From NCBI GenBank assembly GCA_031273075.1, contig JAISSM010000019.1, positions 1 through 35,151 of the forward strand: a stretch of 35,151 nucleotides of DNA, given 5' to 3'. The notes below the pieces were generated by a model. That model saw only the letters and a list, made by a program, of their open reading frames with translations. It was not told the DNA's origin and ran no database searches. Of the stretch, positions 22,870-30,290 are shown piece after piece. Positions within the stretch are counted from its first letter, which is position 1; the number at the start of each line of letters is the position of its first letter. The translations under genes and the position numbers were made by a program. The stretch is from Rickettsiales bacterium. GTDB lineage: Bacteria > Pseudomonadota > Alphaproteobacteria > Rs-D84.

Positions 22870-23256
22870 TTATTTTACCTTTTTTATATTATTCGAACAT
22901 TCCATAATATAGTATGTTTTTGCCGCAATTGCCGAAGCAAAAGCCGATGCCGAGGCGCTGAACATCGGGATCGTGGTCGATAAATCAACCATTTCCGCCG
23001 GAACAGACGACAACACCGTGCCGGACAACATAAGAGGCATGCCCGATATCGCCAAAATCCAATTTGCCGCCTCATTTTCCTTTGGAAGCCGCCGGCCCCG
23101 CTCCAAATTAAATGTAAGTTCTTTACACAGCCAACTCGTAGAACATTTTTCACATAACCAATCCGCAAAATTTTCGAGCTTAGTCGACAGGGTTGCGCCT
23201 TGACCCGGTTGCAACAAATTGCCATCCAAAAAATTCTTGCCAAGAGGGTTCGTCAT
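22870..23256 (-). CDS. Unknown gene X4 between rplR and rpsE, 128 residues
   Basis: I recognise no family. It starts at ATG 23256 with AGGAA 8 nt upstream, 16 nt after rplR, and stops 2 nt before rpsE, so it must be co-transcribed and probably coupled. Residues of about 30-50 contain WLCEKCSTSWLCKEL, a Cys cluster that could bind metal. The C-terminal half (WILAISGMPLMLSGTVLSSV, then FSASASAFASAIAAKTYYI) has one or two hydrophobic segments suggesting membrane association. Its leader resembles that of the hypothetical gene at 5491-6045. The gene is less GC-rich than its neighbours. Confidence 0.75.
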   Translation of the reverse strand: MTNPLGKNFLDGNLLQPGQGATLSTKLENFADWLCEKCSTSWLCKELTFNLERGRRLPKENEAANWILAISGMPLMLSGTVLSSVPAEMVDLSTTIPMFSASASAFASAIAAKTYYIMECSNNIKKVK

Positions 23257-23272
23257 ATTTTTTATTCCTGTA

Positions 23273-23623
23273 TCAAAACTTCACGCCGCCGGCGCGGATC
23301 GCATCCGCAAGGGCTTTGATGCGGCCGTGGTATTTGTATCCGCCGCGGTCGAAATACACTTCCTTCAACTTGGCCTTCTTCGCGCGTTCGGCAAACATCT
23401 TTCCGACTTCCTCTGCTCCGGCCGCGTTCCAACCCTTGCCTTTGAAGTCTTTTTCCTTGCTCGACGCGGCGCAGATCGTCCTGCCGTTCACATCGTCGAT
23501 CGCCTGTATCTCCATATGGCTGTTGGAACGGAACGCGCAGAGGCGCACCCGGCCGTAATTTTTTCTTTTAAGAGAGGCGCGGTTCGCAAATGTGCGCCGC
23601 TCGCCCGAAGTTAAGTGTTTCAT
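23273..23623 (-). CDS. rplR: 50S ribosomal protein L18
   Basis: 5S rRNA-binding 50S protein of 116 residues. RRTFANRASLKRKNYGRVRL, the central FRSNSHMEIQAIDDVNGRT and the end FDRGGYKYHGRIKALADAIR are family features. It is flanked on both sides by unknown genes X3 and X4. Confidence 0.97.
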   Translation of the reverse strand: MKHLTSGERRTFANRASLKRKNYGRVRLCAFRSNSHMEIQAIDDVNGRTICAASSKEKDFKGKGWNAAGAEEVGKMFAERAKKAKLKEVYFDRGGYKYHGRIKALADAIRAGGVKF

Positions 23624-23639
23624 TTTTTATCCATTCGTT

Positions 23640-23837
23640 CTATTTTTCTTTCGCTATTTTCGCAATTTGGTCCTTGGAATACGACTTCGACTGCTTCCAC
23701 TCCTTGAATAATTTTAATATCTCTTTTTTACATTCAACGCCCTTGGATATGATCTGGCCTTTTTCCACATCCACCAAATCATAGGTTCTTCTCTCCACAA
23801 CTTTCAATGAATCGGTTTTCCTTATTACCTTTTCCAT
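23640..23837 (-). CDS. Unknown gene X3 between rplF and rplR, 65 residues
   Basis: Unrecognised. It starts at ATG 23837, 4 nt after the rplF stop, and ends 16 nt before rplR. The sequence begins MEKVIRKTDSLKVVERRTYD and ends in a Lys-rich helix (ILKLFKEWKQSKSYSKDQIA). The charge is strongly basic and there is no membrane segment. The size and charge would suit an RNA- or ribosome-binding protein, but that is inference. It is clearly richer in A and T than rplF and rplR. The ribosome site (AAGAAG) lies in the end of rplF. Confidence 0.7.
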   Translation of the reverse strand: MEKVIRKTDSLKVVERRTYDLVDVEKGQIISKGVECKKEILKLFKEWKQSKSYSKDQIAKIAKEK

Positions 23838-23841
23838 TTTA

Positions 23842-24390
23842 CTACTTCTTCTTGCCTTCTTTGCGGCGAATCGTTTCGTTTTTATAGAATATGCCCTTGC
23901 CCTTGTACGGTTCCGGCTTGCGGACTTTGCGGATCTTGTCAGCGAATATCCCGACCGCGTTCTTGTCCGTGCCCGAGATTTTGAATTCCGTCGCGGATGA
24001 AACCTCCACCGATATTCCATTTGGAATCGGCATAACGACGTCGTGCGAATAACCCGCGGTCAAAACCAGATCTTTTCCTTTGACGACCGCCTTGAATCCG
24101 ACGCCTTTCATTCCCATCTCTATAAAATATCCCATCGTGACTCCCGTGACCGCCTGTTTGATATTCCGCGCCATTGTGCCCCACATCGCGCGCGACGCCT
24201 TGTCATCCGGATTAAACGGCGAGACCAAAACCGATTTTTCATCAATGTCGACTTTGACAAGGTTCGAATTGGCGGTGTCGACGCGAACGGAAAGTTCGCC
24301 CTTCGGCCCGCGGACGACTATCGCGCCGCCCTCTTTCGCGACGGTTACGCCGTTCGGAATTTCTATCTTATTTTTGCCTGCTCTCGACAT
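23842..24390 (-). CDS. rplF: 50S ribosomal protein L6
   Basis: 50S protein next to the sarcin-ricin loop. It has 182 residues, slightly longer than usual. It has two repeated alpha/beta domains, with MSRAGKNKIEIPNGVTV, VRGPKGELSVR and the C-terminal signature EPYKGKGIFYKNE. It stops 4 nt before unknown gene X3. Confidence 0.98.
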   Translation of the reverse strand: MSRAGKNKIEIPNGVTVAKEGGAIVVRGPKGELSVRVDTANSNLVKVDIDEKSVLVSPFNPDDKASRAMWGTMARNIKQAVTGVTMGYFIEMGMKGVGFKAVVKGKDLVLTAGYSHDVVMPIPNGISVEVSSATEFKISGTDKNAVGIFADKIRKVRKPEPYKGKGIFYKNETIRRKEGKKK

Positions 24391-24400
24391 GATCTTTTCC

Positions 24401-24799
24401 TTAAATTACGCGGCACAAAACTTCGCCGCCGACATTCTTCACGCGCGCGGCCGCATCCGTCATTACGCCCATCGGGGTCGACACTATCGCGACGCCAAGC
24501 CCGTTCATGACGCGCGGCATTTTGTCCACGCTGAAATACGCGCGGCGACCCGGCTTTGATACGACCGATATCTCCTGGATCGCGCCCGACCCGCCCGTGT
24601 ATTTAAGCGTCGCTTCCAGGTCGAATTTGTTCGCGCCCGCGGCAACCTTTTTGAAACCGGTTAAAAACCCCTCGTCCACAAGGACGGAAAGCACGGCTTC
24701 CTTAAGCGCCGAATACGGCATGGAAACGGTTTCCTTGCCGGCCTTCTGCCCGTTGCGAATTCTCGTAATCATGTCCCCGACGGGGTGAGTCAATGCCAT
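24401..24799 (-). CDS. rpsH: 30S ribosomal protein S8
   Basis: 16S rRNA central-domain protein; in enterobacteria it also represses the spc operon. It has 132 residues. HPVGDMITRIRNGQKA and the C-terminal VMNGLGVAIVSTPMGVMTDAAAR are signatures. It follows rpsN by 16 nt. Confidence 0.98.
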   Translation of the reverse strand: MALTHPVGDMITRIRNGQKAGKETVSMPYSALKEAVLSVLVDEGFLTGFKKVAAGANKFDLEATLKYTGGSGAIQEISVVSKPGRRAYFSVDKMPRVMNGLGVAIVSTPMGVMTDAAARVKNVGGEVLCRVI

Positions 24800-24815
24800 T
24801 ATTATTTTTCCTTTG

Positions 24816-25118
24816 TTACCAACTTGATTTCCGGACGCCGGGAAGTTTTCCCTCGCTTGCCAATTGTCTCGTCTGCTGGCGGCAAAGGCCGAACTGACGG
24901 CTGTACGAGCGCGACCGGCCCGTGATCGCGCAGCGGTTGCGAAGACGCGTCTTGTTCGCGTTGCGCGGAAGTTTCGCCAGCTTTTTCATGGCGTCGATCC
25001 TTTCCTCAGGCGTCGCGTTAAGGGACATCTTCTCTTTCAAAAGATCGCGTTTGCGCGCGTATTTCGCGACCATCTTCACGCGCCTTTCCTGCTTCAAAAT
25101 CAATGCCTTCTTCGCCAT
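24816..25118 (-). CDS. rpsN: 30S ribosomal protein S14 (zinc-free form)
   Basis: 30S head protein. It has 100 residues and lacks the CxxC zinc motif of the short form. RCAITGRSRSYSRQFGLCRQ and the end GKLPGVRKSSW are diagnostic. It lies between rplE and rpsH in the usual order. Confidence 0.98.
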   Translation of the reverse strand: MAKKALILKQERRVKMVAKYARKRDLLKEKMSLNATPEERIDAMKKLAKLPRNANKTRLRNRCAITGRSRSYSRQFGLCRQQTRQLASEGKLPGVRKSSW

Positions 25119-25133
25119 ATCCGTTTTTCCTTT

Positions 25134-25679
25134 TTATTTGAGCACAAGCGGCAATCCCATTTTGGAAAGCAGCGCCCGGCCCTCGTCGTCCGTTTTCGCA
25201 CTCGTCGCGATTATTATGTCCATGCCGCGGATCGATTCCAACTTTTCAACCGATATCTCCGGGAAGATCAGATGTTCTTTGATCCCGAACGCATAGTTTC
25301 CTCTTCCGTCGAATTTCGATTTGGACAGCCCTTGAAAATCCTTGATGCGCGGAAGCGCGATCGTGACCAGCTTGTCGAAAAAGTCGTACATTCTTTTGCC
25401 GCGAAGGGTCACCATGGTTCCGACCGCCTGGCCTTCGCGCAGTTTGAAATTGGCTATGGATTTTTTCGCGAACGTCGTCTTCGGCTTTTGCGCCGCGATA
25501 AGCGTCATATCGGCGACGGCCGCGTCCAATTTTTTCTTGTCCAAAGCCCCCTCGCCCACGCCCATGTTCAAAACTATTTTCAAAAGTTTCGGAACCTGCA
25601 TATCGTTCTTGTATCCGAACTCGGCCTTAAGTTCCGGAACGATTTTGCTTTTATAAACATCAAACAATCTTGCCTTCAT
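25134..25679 (-). CDS. rplE: 50S ribosomal protein L5
   Basis: 5S rRNA-binding protein of the central protuberance. It has 181 residues from ATG 25679 (MKARLFDVYKSKIVPEL), chosen because it gives the family N-terminus and has AGGTG upstream; the open frame extends further up without homology. LKIVLNMGVGEG, GTMVTLRG and RIKDFQGLSKSKFDGRGNY are signatures. Confidence 0.97.
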   Translation of the reverse strand: MKARLFDVYKSKIVPELKAEFGYKNDMQVPKLLKIVLNMGVGEGALDKKKLDAAVADMTLIAAQKPKTTFAKKSIANFKLREGQAVGTMVTLRGKRMYDFFDKLVTIALPRIKDFQGLSKSKFDGRGNYAFGIKEHLIFPEISVEKLESIRGMDIIIATSAKTDDEGRALLSKMGLPLVLK

Positions 25680-25738
25680 CTTCTTCACCTTTTGGCCTTC
25701 CGTTTCAGCGGTCGGCGGGTTTCGCCCCATTCTATCAT

Positions 25739-26068
25739 CTATTTCTTCGATTGCAACTTCTTAGATTGCAGTTTTTCGCCGGATTTTTTCGTCACGCGGA
25801 TCTTTTTCCCACTCTCCATCACGTACCCGACGCGCGACGGCTTTTTCGTTTTCTCGTCTAAAATCGCGACGTTGGAGACGTGTATCTTGGATTCCACGTC
25901 GTCGATATGCCCGGGCTTTTCCTTGGTCGGCTTCACATGCCTTTTTACGCGCGCGACGCCTTCGACCACGACTTTGGATTCGGCCGGATAGGCGGCGATG
26001 ACTTTGCCCTTCGCGCCTTTGAATTTTCCGGATATAACGACGACCTCGTCGCCTTTCAGTATCTTCAT
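25739..26068 (-). CDS. rplX: 50S ribosomal protein L24
   Basis: Assembly initiator for the 50S subunit, with a KOW domain at the N-terminus (GDEVVVISGKFKGAKGKVI). It has 109 residues. The middle region RHVKPTKEKPGHIDDVESKI is typical. The C-terminus ends in a short repeated KLQSKK. It follows rpsQ by 3 nt. Confidence 0.97.
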   Translation of the reverse strand: MKILKGDEVVVISGKFKGAKGKVIAAYPAESKVVVEGVARVKRHVKPTKEKPGHIDDVESKIHVSNVAILDEKTKKPSRVGYVMESGKKIRVTKKSGEKLQSKKLQSKK

Positions 26069-26071
26069 TTT

Positions 26072-26338
26072 TTACTCCACATCCACTTTGGTGTCCTGTT
26101 CCACGCCGATTTTCGATTTCAGTATCCATGTCTTGGTTTTTGAAATCGGACGGTGTTCCTCTATGGTCACGACTTCGCCGACTTTGCCGGAATTGTCTTC
26201 GTCGTGCGCCTTGTACTTTTTATTGTGCTTCACGAATTTTCCATACAGGGGATGGCGGAACTTGCGTTCCACCTCCACAACGACGGTCTTGTCGTTTTTA
26301 TTGCTGACTATTGTTCCTTGCAGTACTCTTCTAGGCAT
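26072..26338 (-). CDS. rpsQ: 30S ribosomal protein S17, in swapped position
   Basis: OB-fold 16S rRNA-binding protein of 88 residues. MPRRVLQGTIVSNKNDKTVV, RKFRHPLYGKFV and EHRPISKTKTW are clear S17 signatures. In nearly all bacteria rpsQ comes before rplN; here it comes after rplN and before rplX, with a 14-nt gap to rplN and 3 nt to rplX. Confidence 0.97.
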   Translation of the reverse strand: MPRRVLQGTIVSNKNDKTVVVEVERKFRHPLYGKFVKHNKKYKAHDEDNSGKVGEVVTIEEHRPISKTKTWILKSKIGVEQDTKVDVE

Positions 26339-26352
26339 CTTGTTTTCCTTTT

Positions 26353-26727
26353 TTATAATACTTCCGGCGCGAGGGAAATTATCTTCTGCACGTCGTATTT
26401 TTTTCTTGTTTCGCGCGCGACCGGTCCGAATATGCGGGTGCCGATGGGCTCGAAATTATTCTTATTTATCAGGACGACGGCGTTGTCGTCAAAGCGGATG
26501 ATGGATCCGTCCGCGCGCCGCGTCGGGAATTTCGTCCTTATTATAATGGCGCGCTGAACCGTTCCTTTCTGAACCTTGCCGCGCGGAATGGCGTCCTTTA
26601 TCGCGACGACGATTTTGTCGCCGACGGCCGCATAGCGGCGATGCGATCCGCCCAGCACTTTTATGCAAAGGCATTTTTTCGCGCCGCTGTTGTCCGCTAC
26701 GTTTAATATAGTTTCAGTTTGAATCAT
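26353..26727 (-). CDS. rplN: 50S ribosomal protein L14, in swapped position
   Basis: 50S protein forming an intersubunit bridge. It has 124 residues. ILNVADNSGAKKCLCIKVLG, GDKIVVAIKDAIP and the end EPIGTRIFGPVARE are diagnostic. It directly follows rpmC (through hairpin copy D) rather than rpsQ. The ribosome site lies just after the hairpin. Confidence 0.98.
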   Translation of the reverse strand: MIQTETILNVADNSGAKKCLCIKVLGGSHRRYAAVGDKIVVAIKDAIPRGKVQKGTVQRAIIIRTKFPTRRADGSIIRFDDNAVVLINKNNFEPIGTRIFGPVARETRKKYDVQKIISLAPEVL

Positions 26728-26754
26728 ATCTTTGTGTTTCCTTTAACCTGTCGG

Positions 26755-26859
26755 GTCGCGTGAAATTCCCGCCACTTCGGGGCGGAGCCCGCCCACTCAT
26801 GTAACTATCCGTACACTTCGGGGCGGGTTCCACCCCAAATTGTCGGTTTTTGACGCGAC
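26755..26859 (-). repeat. Ribosomal-operon hairpin, copy D (rpmC-rplN)
   Basis: Outer arms GTCGCGT (26755-26761) and ACGCGAC (26853-26859). The interior holds two GC stems sharing the word ACTTCGGGGCGG (in plus orientation) and the family apex (CCCGAAGTGTA, loop, TACATGAG on the coding strand) closed by CCCGCCC/GGGCGGG. The foot is 28 nt from the rplN start and the other end 15 nt from rpmC. Confidence 0.85.
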
Positions 26860-26874
26860 GTTCTTGTTAGACTT

Positions 26875-27069
26875 TTATTTATTTGTTCCTTGCTTATTTA
26901 ACTTTGTCTTTATGCGGGCGACCTCGCGGCGATTTTTGCGGATCACGTGCGTCTTCGGCAATTGCCCCGCCGCATGTTGAAACCGAAGATTCATCCCGTC
27001 TTTTTTAAGATCGGCCAGTTTTGATTCCAACGCTTCCCTGTCCAAATTCACATCTTTCGCCTTTGCCAT
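26875..27069 (-). CDS. rpmC: 50S ribosomal protein L29
   Basis: Small helical 50S protein at the tunnel exit, where it contributes to the trigger factor and SRP docking area. It has 64 residues. LRFQHAAGQLPKTHVIRKNR and REVARIKT are the family core. It starts one nucleotide after the unknown gene X2. Confidence 0.96.
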   Translation of the reverse strand: MAKAKDVNLDREALESKLADLKKDGMNLRFQHAAGQLPKTHVIRKNRREVARIKTKLNKQGTNK

Positions 27070-27070
27070 T

Positions 27071-27265
27071 TTATTTCACCTCGTACTTTTTCAACTGCCT
27101 TTTTAACCGGCCATTTTGTTTCATCATCTTTTCAAATTTATCCTTTGCCGACGCCGTTTCTTCTTTTGCAAGAAAAACCTCTTTCATAATGTCCGTGTCC
27201 GATGCCAACTTCAAGATTTGATCCAAATGATACTTGATATTTTCAAACTCAAGCATCTTCGCCAT
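27071..27265 (-). CDS. Unknown gene X2 between rplP and rpmC, 64 residues
   Basis: Unrecognised. It starts at ATG 27265, 2 nt after the rplP stop, with AAAGG in the end of rplP, and stops one nucleotide before rpmC. The whole protein looks like one or two helices, acidic then basic (FENIKYHLDQILKLASDTD, ASAKDKFEKMMKQNGRLKRQ), possibly a coiled coil. It is richer in A and T than its neighbours. It is not a duplicate of L29, since the L29 core motif is absent. Confidence 0.7.
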   Translation of the reverse strand: MAKMLEFENIKYHLDQILKLASDTDIMKEVFLAKEETASAKDKFEKMMKQNGRLKRQLKKYEVK

Positions 27266-27267
27266 TT

Positions 27268-27681
27268 TTAATTCGCCTTTCTTTCGACTATTTTCGTTTT
27301 GACCGGAAGCTTCGCGGACGCGAGCGTCAACGCCTCGATCGCGATTTCCGGCTTCACGCCGTCCATTTCGAATATTATGCGGCCCGGCTTTACGCGGCAC
27401 ACCCAGTATTCCACCGCGCCCTTTCCCTTTCCCATGCGGACGCCCAAGGGTTTTTTCGTCACCGGCACGTCCGGAAAAATGCGGATCCAAAGACGGCCAA
27501 GGCGGCGCATGCGGCGCGTGATGGCGCGGCGGGCGGCCTCTATCTGGCGGCTTGTCACGCGCTCCGGCGTCATGGCTTTAAGTCCGAACGACCCGAACGC
27601 AAGTTCCGATCCGCCTTTGGCGACGCCGTGAATGCGGCCCTTGTGCTGTTTCTTAAACTTTGTTTTCTTCGGTTGCAACAT
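27268..27681 (-). CDS. rplP: 50S ribosomal protein L16
   Basis: 50S protein near the A-site tRNA, needed for late assembly. It has 137 residues. MLQPKKTKFKKQHKGR, AARRAITRRMRR, GKGKGAVEYWVCRVKPG and the end are typical. In E. coli an Arg in this protein (PVTKKPLGVRMGKGKG region) is hydroxylated; the region is conserved here. Confidence 0.98.
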   Translation of the reverse strand: MLQPKKTKFKKQHKGRIHGVAKGGSELAFGSFGLKAMTPERVTSRQIEAARRAITRRMRRLGRLWIRIFPDVPVTKKPLGVRMGKGKGAVEYWVCRVKPGRIIFEMDGVKPEIAIEALTLASAKLPVKTKIVERKAN

Positions 27682-27699
27682 TTTCTTTTACCTTATCCG

Positions 27700-28407
27700 T
27701 CACGCGGGCCTTATTTGTCTTTCCGACGATGCGGCGAATTCCGTCGGGCGCGACAATTCGGCCGCCATTTTTTCCTTGTTCACGACGTCGCCGGTATAGA
27801 CCCAAACCTTGACGCCGATAACTCCGTACGTCGTTTTGGCCTGAATTGCCGCATAGTCGATGTCCGCGCGAAGCGTGTGAAGAGGAATCTGCCCTTCGCG
27901 GATCGATTCCGACCGCGCGATCTCCGCGCCGTTAAGACGGCCGCTGCACGTGATCTTGATTCCCTTAGCGCCGGATTTTTCCGCATTCTGCATCGCCTTT
28001 TTCATGGCGCGCTTAAACGACACGCGACCCTCTATCTGCTGGGCTATATTCTTTGCGACCAATTGCGCGTTCAAATCGGGCTTGCGAACTTCAAATATGT
28101 TCACGACAACCTGATCATTTTTGACCAGTCTTTTAACGGCGTTGCGAAGGGCCTCTATGTCCGCGCCGTTCTTTCCGATGATCATGCCCGGACGGGACGT
28201 GTGTATCGTCACGACAAGTTTTTTGGCAAAGCGCTCTATCACAACGCGGGCGAGGCCCGCCTTGGCCAGCTTTTTTTCGATAAAGTTACGAATCTTCACA
28301 TCTTCTATCAACAGGCCCGGATAGTCCTTTTTCGACGCGATCCAACGCGAATCCGGCGTCTTGTTTATGAATTGTCTTAATGAAACTGGTGATACCTTCT
28401 GCCCCAT
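27700..28407 (-). CDS. rpsC: 30S ribosomal protein S3
   Basis: 30S protein at the mRNA entry tunnel with helicase function. It has 235 residues. MGQKVSPVSLRQFINKT, the KH domain with RPGMIIGKNGADIEALR, and the C-terminal domain with GIKITCSGRLNGAEIARSE and VWVYTGDVV are clear. It starts 27 nt after the foot of hairpin copy C. Confidence 0.98.
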   Translation of the reverse strand: MGQKVSPVSLRQFINKTPDSRWIASKKDYPGLLIEDVKIRNFIEKKLAKAGLARVVIERFAKKLVVTIHTSRPGMIIGKNGADIEALRNAVKRLVKNDQVVVNIFEVRKPDLNAQLVAKNIAQQIEGRVSFKRAMKKAMQNAEKSGAKGIKITCSGRLNGAEIARSESIREGQIPLHTLRADIDYAAIQAKTTYGVIGVKVWVYTGDVVNKEKMAAELSRPTEFAASSERQIRPA

Positions 28408-28433
28408 ATTTTTTATCCTTCTTTACTTGCCGG

Positions 28434-28537
28434 TTCGCGTTATAATGCGCCAAATCGGCACGAAACCTCCCCGCTCATGTAACTATCCGTACACTTCGGG
28501 GTCGGTTTCGCACCACCTTGGCACATTCTAACGCGAA
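28434..28537 (-). repeat. Ribosomal-operon hairpin, copy C (rplV-rpsC)
   Basis: The outer arms TTCGCGTTA (28434-28442) and TAACGCGAA (28529-28537) are perfect over 9 bp. Inner arms include AATGCGCCAA/TTGGCACATT and CGAAACC/GGTTTCG around the apex CCCCGAAGTGTA / TACATGAG. Nearly all of the 104 nt can pair. It belongs to the same subfamily as copy F. Confidence 0.88.
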
Positions 28538-28555
28538 GTCCTTGCTTGTCCATTT

Positions 28556-28990
28556 TTATTTCTTTTTTGTTTCTTTTTTCTTTTCCGTTTTTGCGACTTT
28601 CGTTTTCTCTTTCGGCGCGGGCGCACCCGATTCCAAAACGATCGTAAGATGCGAGAACGGTTTCAAAATCGGCTTTGCCTGACCGCGCGGCCCGGCGCGA
28701 TAACGCTTCATCGTGATCGCCTTACCGACCCAGATTTCCTTCACGAACAAAGAGTCCGCGTTCATCTTCTTGTTGTTCTCCGCGTTGGCGATCGCGGACA
28801 AAAGGGTTTTCAAAACTTCGCCCGCAACGCGCTTTTTGGAAAATTTCAGCGCGTCGACCGCCTTCGCCACCGGAAGGCCGCGGACCAAATCCGTCACCAG
28901 TTGCAGTTTATACATAGACGTGCGGATAAGCTTGTTGTACGCGCGCACCTGATTTTCCGCCAAATTGTATCTTGTCTTTTCTTTCGCCAT
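28556..28990 (-). CDS. rplV: 50S ribosomal protein L22
   Basis: 50S protein whose beta-hairpin lines the exit tunnel; it is a site of macrolide-resistance mutations. It has 144 residues with a Lys-rich C-terminal tail. VTDLVRGLPVAKAVDALKFS, LLSAIANAENN and the hairpin region KRYRAGPRGQAKPILKPFSH are typical. Its ATG overlaps the rpsS stop by one base. Confidence 0.97.
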   Translation of the reverse strand: MAKEKTRYNLAENQVRAYNKLIRTSMYKLQLVTDLVRGLPVAKAVDALKFSKKRVAGEVLKTLLSAIANAENNKKMNADSLFVKEIWVGKAITMKRYRAGPRGQAKPILKPFSHLTIVLESGAPAPKEKTKVAKTEKKKETKKK

Positions 28991-29271
28991 TATTTCTTTT
29001 CCACCGCTTTTTTGTTCGCCGCGTGGCCCTTGAACGTCCGCGTCGGCGCGAATTCGCCAAGCTTGTGCCCTATCATATCCTCCACGACCGCGACCGGAAT
29101 AAATTTGCGCCCGTTGTGAACGTCGAACGTAAGCCCCACCATCTGGGGAATAACGGTCGATCCGCGCGACCAGGTCTTGATCGGCTTTTTATCGTTCGCT
29201 TCCAAAGCCTTTGCGGACTTTTTCAACACGGATGGATGAACGTATGGACCTTTCCACACACTTCTTGTCAT
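28990..29271 (-). CDS. rpsS: 30S ribosomal protein S19
   Basis: 30S head protein. It has 93 residues from ATG 29271 (MTRSVWKGPYVHPSVLKK). The frame extends upstream through hairpin copy B without homology. TWSRGSTVIPQMVGLTFDVH and HKLGEFAPTRTFKGH are signatures. Confidence 0.98.
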   Translation of the reverse strand: MTRSVWKGPYVHPSVLKKSAKALEANDKKPIKTWSRGSTVIPQMVGLTFDVHNGRKFIPVAVVEDMIGHKLGEFAPTRTFKGHAANKKAVEKK

Positions 29272-29299
29272 TTTATTTGTTCCTTTTTTACTCTGCCGG

Positions 29300-29363
29300 G
29301 TCGCGTGAAATTCCCGCCACTTCGGGGCGGGGTCCACCCCAAATTGTCGGTTTTTGACGCGAC
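29300..29363 (-). repeat. Ribosomal-operon hairpin, copy B (rplB-rpsS), short form
   Basis: Outer arms GTCGCGT (29300-29306) and ACGCGAC (29357-29363) with one inner GC stem. It matches copy D base for base outside, but lacks the roughly 41-bp apex block between the two ACTTCGGGGCGG words. The foot is 29 nt from the rpsS start. Confidence 0.85.
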
Positions 29364-29397
29364 GTCCTTGCTTGCCTATTTTCTTTTATTTACCTTT

Positions 29398-30231
29398 TTA
29401 TTTCTTCTTGCTCAAGTGACGAGAGCGGATAATGAACTTCTGCGTCAGTTTGTTTTTCCGCGTGCGGAATCCTTTGGCCAAAACGCCGGTCCTGGATTGC
29501 GGATGATGCCCCTTGCCGCGGCCGTTTCCGCCGCCGTGCGGATGGTCGACCGGATTCATGGCGACGCCGCGCGTCGTCGGGCGAATGCCCTTCCACCTTG
29601 CGCGGCCGGCTTTGCCCAAATTGATATTGCGCTGATCCGGATTGGATACGACGCCGATCGTGGCCATGCAATCGGAATGAACTTTGCGAAGTTCGCCCGA
29701 ACCCATCCTTATCTGGGCGTAAACGCCGTCCTTGCCCATAAGCTGAACCCCGCAGCCCGCGCTTCGCGCGAATTGGGCACCCGCGCCGGGTTTCGTTTCC
29801 ACATTATGAATCGTCGTTCCGATCGGAATATTTTTAAGCGGCATCGCGTTGCCCGGCATGATGTCCGCCGTATCGCTTGCGACGACCGTATCCCCGACCT
29901 TCAATTTCTGCGGCGCCAGGATATACGACTTTTCGCCGTCTTTGTATTCCAAAAGCGCGATGAATCCCGTTCTGTTCGGATCATATTCAAGGCGCACGAC
30001 CTTCGCCGGAACGTCTTTTTTAGAGCGCTTGAAATCGATCAGGCGGTATTTTTTCTTGTGCCCGGCGCCCTGATGCGGAACGGTCAGGCGTCCGTAATTG
30101 TTGCGGCCGCCTTTCGATTTGATGCCTCTGGTCAACGATTTTTCCGGATCGCCCTTATGCAGTTCGGAATGGTCGACAAGAACCATGCCGCGCATTCCGG
30201 GGGTAACTGGTTTATAGGTTTTAAGAGCCAT
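29398..30231 (-). CDS. rplB: 50S ribosomal protein L2
   Basis: One of the largest 50S proteins, required for peptidyl transferase and subunit joining. It has 277 residues from ATG 30231 (MALKTYKPVTPGMR), with AAGGT upstream. Signatures are RLTVPHQGAGHKKKYRLIDF, SAGCGVQLMGKDG and MNPVDHPHGGGNGRGKGHHP with the essential His. Confidence 0.98.
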   Translation of the reverse strand: MALKTYKPVTPGMRGMVLVDHSELHKGDPEKSLTRGIKSKGGRNNYGRLTVPHQGAGHKKKYRLIDFKRSKKDVPAKVVRLEYDPNRTGFIALLEYKDGEKSYILAPQKLKVGDTVVASDTADIMPGNAMPLKNIPIGTTIHNVETKPGAGAQFARSAGCGVQLMGKDGVYAQIRMGSGELRKVHSDCMATIGVVSNPDQRNINLGKAGRARWKGIRPTTRGVAMNPVDHPHGGGNGRGKGHHPQSRTGVLAKGFRTRKNKLTQKFIIRSRHLSKKK

Positions 30232-30290
30232 TTCTTTACCTTTTCGATCCGTCTCTAACATCGCTTTGGATTATCAGACGAATTCCTTTT

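Noticed and set aside
25680..25730. Upstream extension of rplE with NPPTAETEGQ
   Set aside because: It has no homology to L5, and a good ribosome site precedes ATG 25679; the sequence is intergenic.
27071..27265. X2 as a second copy of rpmC or a broken ribosomal gene
   Set aside because: The L29 core motif is absent from X2 and a complete rpmC follows it.
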